This document shows positions 60,791-64,000 of a stretch of 64,000 nt of DNA, piece after piece. Under the pieces are notes generated by a model that saw only the letters and a program-made list of their open reading frames with translations, had not been told where the DNA came from and ran no database searches. Each line of letters starts with the position of its first letter. Within the stretch, counting starts at the first letter, position 1. This DNA comes from Cladobotryum mycophilum (taxonomy: Eukaryota; Ascomycota; Sordariomycetes; Hypocreales; Hypocreaceae). Position numbers and translations under genes: made by a program. Location: positions 2,108,001 through 2,172,000 of the forward strand of contig JAVFKD010000004.1 in the NCBI GenBank assembly GCA_036429605.1. The letters run 5' to 3'.

Positions 60791-61126
60791 TGAGGCAGGA
60801 TTTCTCTTCTTTGTTTGTGTTGTCTTTTTTTTGGGGGGCGTTTTGGAATATGGCAATATACCCCAGCGAGGCCATTGGCATTTGGATTGAGGAGATGATT
60901 GCATTTGGAGTTTCAGGAAATAATGTCTGGACAAAGTATATTTGGGAGGATTACCCACAAGCATTTACAGCGTGTCGGAGTATTACGAGTTTATGTTCCG
61001 TATAATGCAATGAAGCAAAATCCCGGATGAGGATGCAAACAACATCATAGCACGATGAGATTGACCATAGTGACGTACTTGCAGTAAACATGGCGTACAA
61101 CAAAATATCGTTCATACATCCAACTC
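60791..61126. other. Convergent 3' spacer
   Basis: 336 bp between the stops of the kinase-fold gene and the SDR gene, on opposite strands. Nothing recognised except a T8/G6 junction near 60827-60839. Confidence 0.45.
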
Positions 61127-62153
61127 TCACGCCCAACCTCGCTCATCCACAGCACTTAAATCCTTGACGTCTTCCAAATCTGCAAGGCGCTTCTCCAGCT
61201 TCATTTTGATAAGCTTGGTAGCGGTGTCACCGAGCGGCAGATGAAGCGGGACCTTCTCCCCCTCATCGCGACCTTGAACAAAGCCTCGGCGATGGCAACC
61301 GGCTCAATACCAGCACCAGACTTGAGGGCTGTTTTCACCATGGCATCCAGTTTTCGAGCTGGCATGTCGTCCGCGGCGTAGGCTGGGTGGGGATCCATGT
61401 ACTTCTTGCTGCCGCCTTCAAAGTTGGTCTTGACACTGGCTGGCTCAACGATACAGAAATTGACTAGGGACGCTCGTCAGCTTGTGACAATTATCAGATC
61501 AGGTATGTGCTGAGGAATCGGCTCACTATTCCAGTCTGGATGCATCTCCTTGGCAACAGACTCGGACCAACCCTCGATGGCGAATTTACCCGCGTGGTAG
61601 AAGGCATGGCCAGGGAAGGCACACACACCAGCCAAGGAGGAGATGTTGAAGATCAAGCCCCCGCGGTGGTCCTTTTCCTGGCGCATAACCTTGACAGCCT
61701 GCATGGTGACACGCACCGTTCCGAAAAAGAGCGTCTCGATCTCATCATGCATCTGCTCTTCCGATGCGGCTTCGGTATCGCCCGAGAGCGAATACCCGGC
61801 GTTGTTCACGACGACATCGATGTGGTAGCTGTCTCCGAAATGTGCGGCCGCGGCCTTGAAGGCATCGTCGACGGAACTAGGCGAGGTAACGTCTAAAGCA
61901 AGCTTGAGGATTTTTGGGTCGTTGTCGGGGAGGTAGGAAAGGGTAGATGGATTGCGCGCGGTGGCGATGAGACGCTGGGACTTGCTGGCGACAAACTTGG
62001 CGATTTCACGACCAATGCCACTCGAGCATCCAGTGACTGCGCATAGAGTCAGTTTCATTCAGTTTTGTGGTGAATTTGTATCATTGAAAGGCACCTACTC
62101 AACCAGATGGCGTCGTCGGGAAGATGGTAAGGCTTGGTGTTGACGGGGTTCAT
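61127..62153 (-). CDS. Short-chain dehydrogenase/reductase (apparent 1-nt frameshift near C-terminus)
   Basis: Classical SDR, NAD(P)-dependent, single Rossmann domain. Exons 62153-62099, 62036-61527 and 61463-61127. Motifs: cofactor TGCSSGIG (about 20-27), NNAG (96-99), catalytic Ser in NISSLAG (about 151-152) and YHAGK (Tyr165, Lys169), then EPASVKTNFEGGS. After AEALFKVAMRG the frame shifts -1 at a C5 run (61258-61262). One more base continues into EKVPLHLPLGDTATKLIKMK and a helical tail ending ERGWA, total 300 residues, the expected family size. As printed it would end about 30 residues early with an unrelated tail. The catalytic core is unaffected either way. Substrate unknown; no clear cluster partner. 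Confidence 0.88.
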
Positions 62154-63143
62154 GTTGGTAGCAGATGGTGTACAGTGCGGTTTAGGTCAATGTTCAGATG
62201 TTGTGGAATGAACTTGAAGATGACGTTTAAACGACTCCGAGAGACGCCAAATGTTATATACACAGCAGTCTCAGTGCTTGCGACCAAGCATCAATTGTTA
62301 CCGCTACCATACGCTCCATAGCCTTAGAGCTGACTATGCAAGGGGCGTTAGCGACAAGGACTCGCCGAGGAGGATTCAACTTTATGTACTGCCGGGTGAG
62401 TCACCTGGCGTGACCCCAATCCAAAGGAGTGCGGAGAAGCTCAACGGCGTTACGCAACAAACCTCAGCTTTTATGCTAAAACATATACTCGATATTCCTC
62501 ATTTGTAGACTCCCTAATCTTACTCATGTACCGATGTTCCGTGCAGAGATGTACGGAGTAAGGGGGCATTAATTGCCTGTTGCAGAACTGAGACAAGCGA
62601 CAAATGTTGTGTTTAGATACTTGGTCCCGAAGCTGGCCTGCAACCCAAAGCAAATCCATTGCTTTCGATGTAACTGGTGTCTTTGTAGAGTAATATCCAT
62701 TCATGCCGCTCAGCTCGTCACATAAAATAGGCGTTTGGTCATTAATATGTCAGAAGGCGCCGTGCATTTGCTCTTTTGCTTGTGAACGCATGCATGTCCC
62801 CGCAGAAAGATCGACATCAGTGATAAATGTATGAGGAGATCAGCAAAGTACATGTTCAATAACATTAATGAATCGCTCAGGATCGTAAGTTTCAATCACA
62901 TCAAAGAAGACAGAAGTGGGACATGACGTCGAATGACAGTAGTTCCATACAAAGAACTTGCAGTCAAAAGTTGAACAGACTACACAATTCTTTGTCGTGG
63001 AAAAGCATTGCGAGGTAAAGTCAAAGGCATATGGTTGTTTAAAACAGCTCTATTCGACTAAAAATGCTGGGCTAATCTATATACCATCTATTATATACCT
63101 CTCTATATAGCACGTACTGTAATACCCGTACCACATCCATTAT
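62154..63143. other. SDR upstream / ATPase downstream region
   Basis: About 1 kb. Contains the SDR promoter and the 3' UTR of the P-type ATPase. A/T-rich towards 63060-63140. No gene seen. Confidence 0.45.
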
Positions 63144-64000
63144 TTACCAAGCTGCCTTGGCAATAATTCCCTGAGGCCACTTCCGCGCAGTGAATCGCCT
63201 GGCTTCATCGAGAAGAACAATGAAAAGACCGAAAGCAAAGGGCAAGAACCAGTACTCAACGGGAACCCTAGAAGTGCCAAGAATGGGATGCAGCTGGGGA
63301 ATATACAGCCACAGGATAGCCATGGCTAGGGAAAAGAGGATGGCGGGGAAGAGGTACCAATTCTCGGTTTCCTTGTTGAGGATGGGTGGGTGCTGGAAGA
63401 TGCTCAGGCGGCGCGTGCGGGTTGCAAGGAGGTTGAACCACTGCATGACGACTAGATTGACAAAGTAGATGGAAGAAGCTTCATTGAGCTTCTCGGTGTA
63501 GTAATCGGGGTCAATGCCATTGGGGACCCTTCCAAAGCCAAACCAAAGGTCCTTGAAGGGGATGCCCTGGCGTTCGAGATACCAGTATGCCATGGCGAAA
63601 GAGGCAACGGTCTCGGTGATTCCGATGATTCCGTAGGCGTGGAAGATGAGTTGCCAGTTGACGAGGCGGTCTTTCTTGACATTTCTGGGCCGGCGAAGAA
63701 GAACGTCAGCTTCTGGCTTTTCAAAGGACAGCATGGTGGCGGCGGCGCAATCGGTGAAGCAGCTAGTAGACAGTTAGCTTCTAGGCTCTAATTTAAAGTA
63801 TATTCAAGGTAGATCTTACCAGATAATAATCATGAGGAACGAAGAGAGAATCTGTGGGAGACCAAAGAGGACGGATGTCATGACAGGCCAGAACTCGGAG
63901 AAGCTACCAGCGGGGAGCAGGTAAGCAATGACCTATACAAATTAGCACTGCCGATCATGTCAGGTTTTAGAGACGGCAATCCTCACCTTTTTCAAGTTAT
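63144..64000 (-). CDS. P-type cation ATPase, C-terminal part (gene continues past right edge)
   Basis: Three terminal exons: 63987 to beyond 64000, 63932-63820 and 63762-63144. The reading ..NLKK|VIAYLLPAGSFSEFWPVMTSVLFGLPQILSSFLMIIIC|CFTDCAAATMLSFEKPEADVLLRRPRN.. matches the M5-M6 membrane region of Na+/K+-ATPase-like (P2C) fungal pumps. It is followed by the C-terminal cation-ATPase domain with about four further helices (YGIIGITETVASFAMAYWYL, INTERNAL IYFVNLVVMQWFNLLA, WYLFPAILFSLAMAILWLYI, EYWFLPFAFGLFIVLLDEA). The phosphorylation Asp and the nucleotide domain lie outside the window. Ion specificity (Na+ or K+) cannot be settled from this part. Confidence 0.9.

Overview
The window is nuclear DNA from a filamentous ascomycete, most likely a Sordariomycete and plausibly Hypocreales. 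Genes carry many short GT..AG introns (about 50-130 nt, with CTAAC-like branch sites). The protein set is typical of such fungi: single-copy TOR, Arp6, Sip5, glucosidase II beta, a Kha1-type antiporter, a PTH11-like rhodopsin-fold protein and two MFS sugar transporters. Genus-level placement is not possible by eye. I saw no bacterial, viral or transposon genes, no rRNA and no convincing tRNA.

Layout. 1-7.6 kb (+): almost complete TOR kinase, lacking only its first few residues. 8.5-10.6 kb (-): seven-exon MFS sugar transporter. 11.6-12.0 kb (-): deleted relic of a SAM-dependent methyltransferase. 12.7-14.6 kb (-): glucosidase II beta subunit with a KDEL tail, divergent from a GCIP/cyclin-D1-binding-like gene (15.1-16.2 kb, +). 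16.9-18.9 kb (-): Sip5-like RING protein. 21.1-23.4 kb (-): Ufd1-like/zinc-finger protein. 26.2-28.0 kb (+): F-box/Cys-rich protein with a 7-nt exon. 28.9-30.3 kb (-): Arp6. 30.8-37.2 kb (-): a beta-lactamase-fold hydrolase, an aldo/keto reductase and a secreted bicovalent FAD oxidase, all co-oriented. 39.2-40.7 kb (+): eight-exon PTH11-like membrane protein. 42.3-44.0 kb (-): hexose transporter. 44.0-56.3 kb: about 12 kb with no gene I can support. 56.3-59.1 kb (+): Kha1-type K+/H+ antiporter. 59.8-60.8 kb (+): kinase-fold protein. 61.1-62.2 kb (-): SDR. 63.1-64.0 kb (-): C-terminal end of a P-type ATPase.

How they relate. Most are unlinked housekeeping genes: growth signalling (TOR, Sip5), ER glycoprotein quality control (glucosidase II beta), chromatin (Arp6), ubiquitin (Ufd1-like, F-box), and ion or sugar transport (Kha1, P-type ATPase, two MFS). 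The 30.8-37.2 kb run is the only stretch resembling an accessory metabolic group, and nothing proves that it is one.

Most notable observation. Four independent conserved genes (Sip5-like, Ufd1-like, hexose transporter, SDR) are each broken by a single -1 frameshift. In each case it falls at a run of exactly five G/C, and a sixth base would restore the full protein. This most likely reflects homopolymer undercalling in the assembly, though strain-level lesions are possible. Other points of interest are the 7-nt exon supplying half of a CxxC pair, the internally deleted methyltransferase, a 20-bp repeat family behind TOR, a 15-bp tandem repeat behind the hexose transporter, and the 12-kb empty interval. 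I found no clear undescribed multi-gene system.
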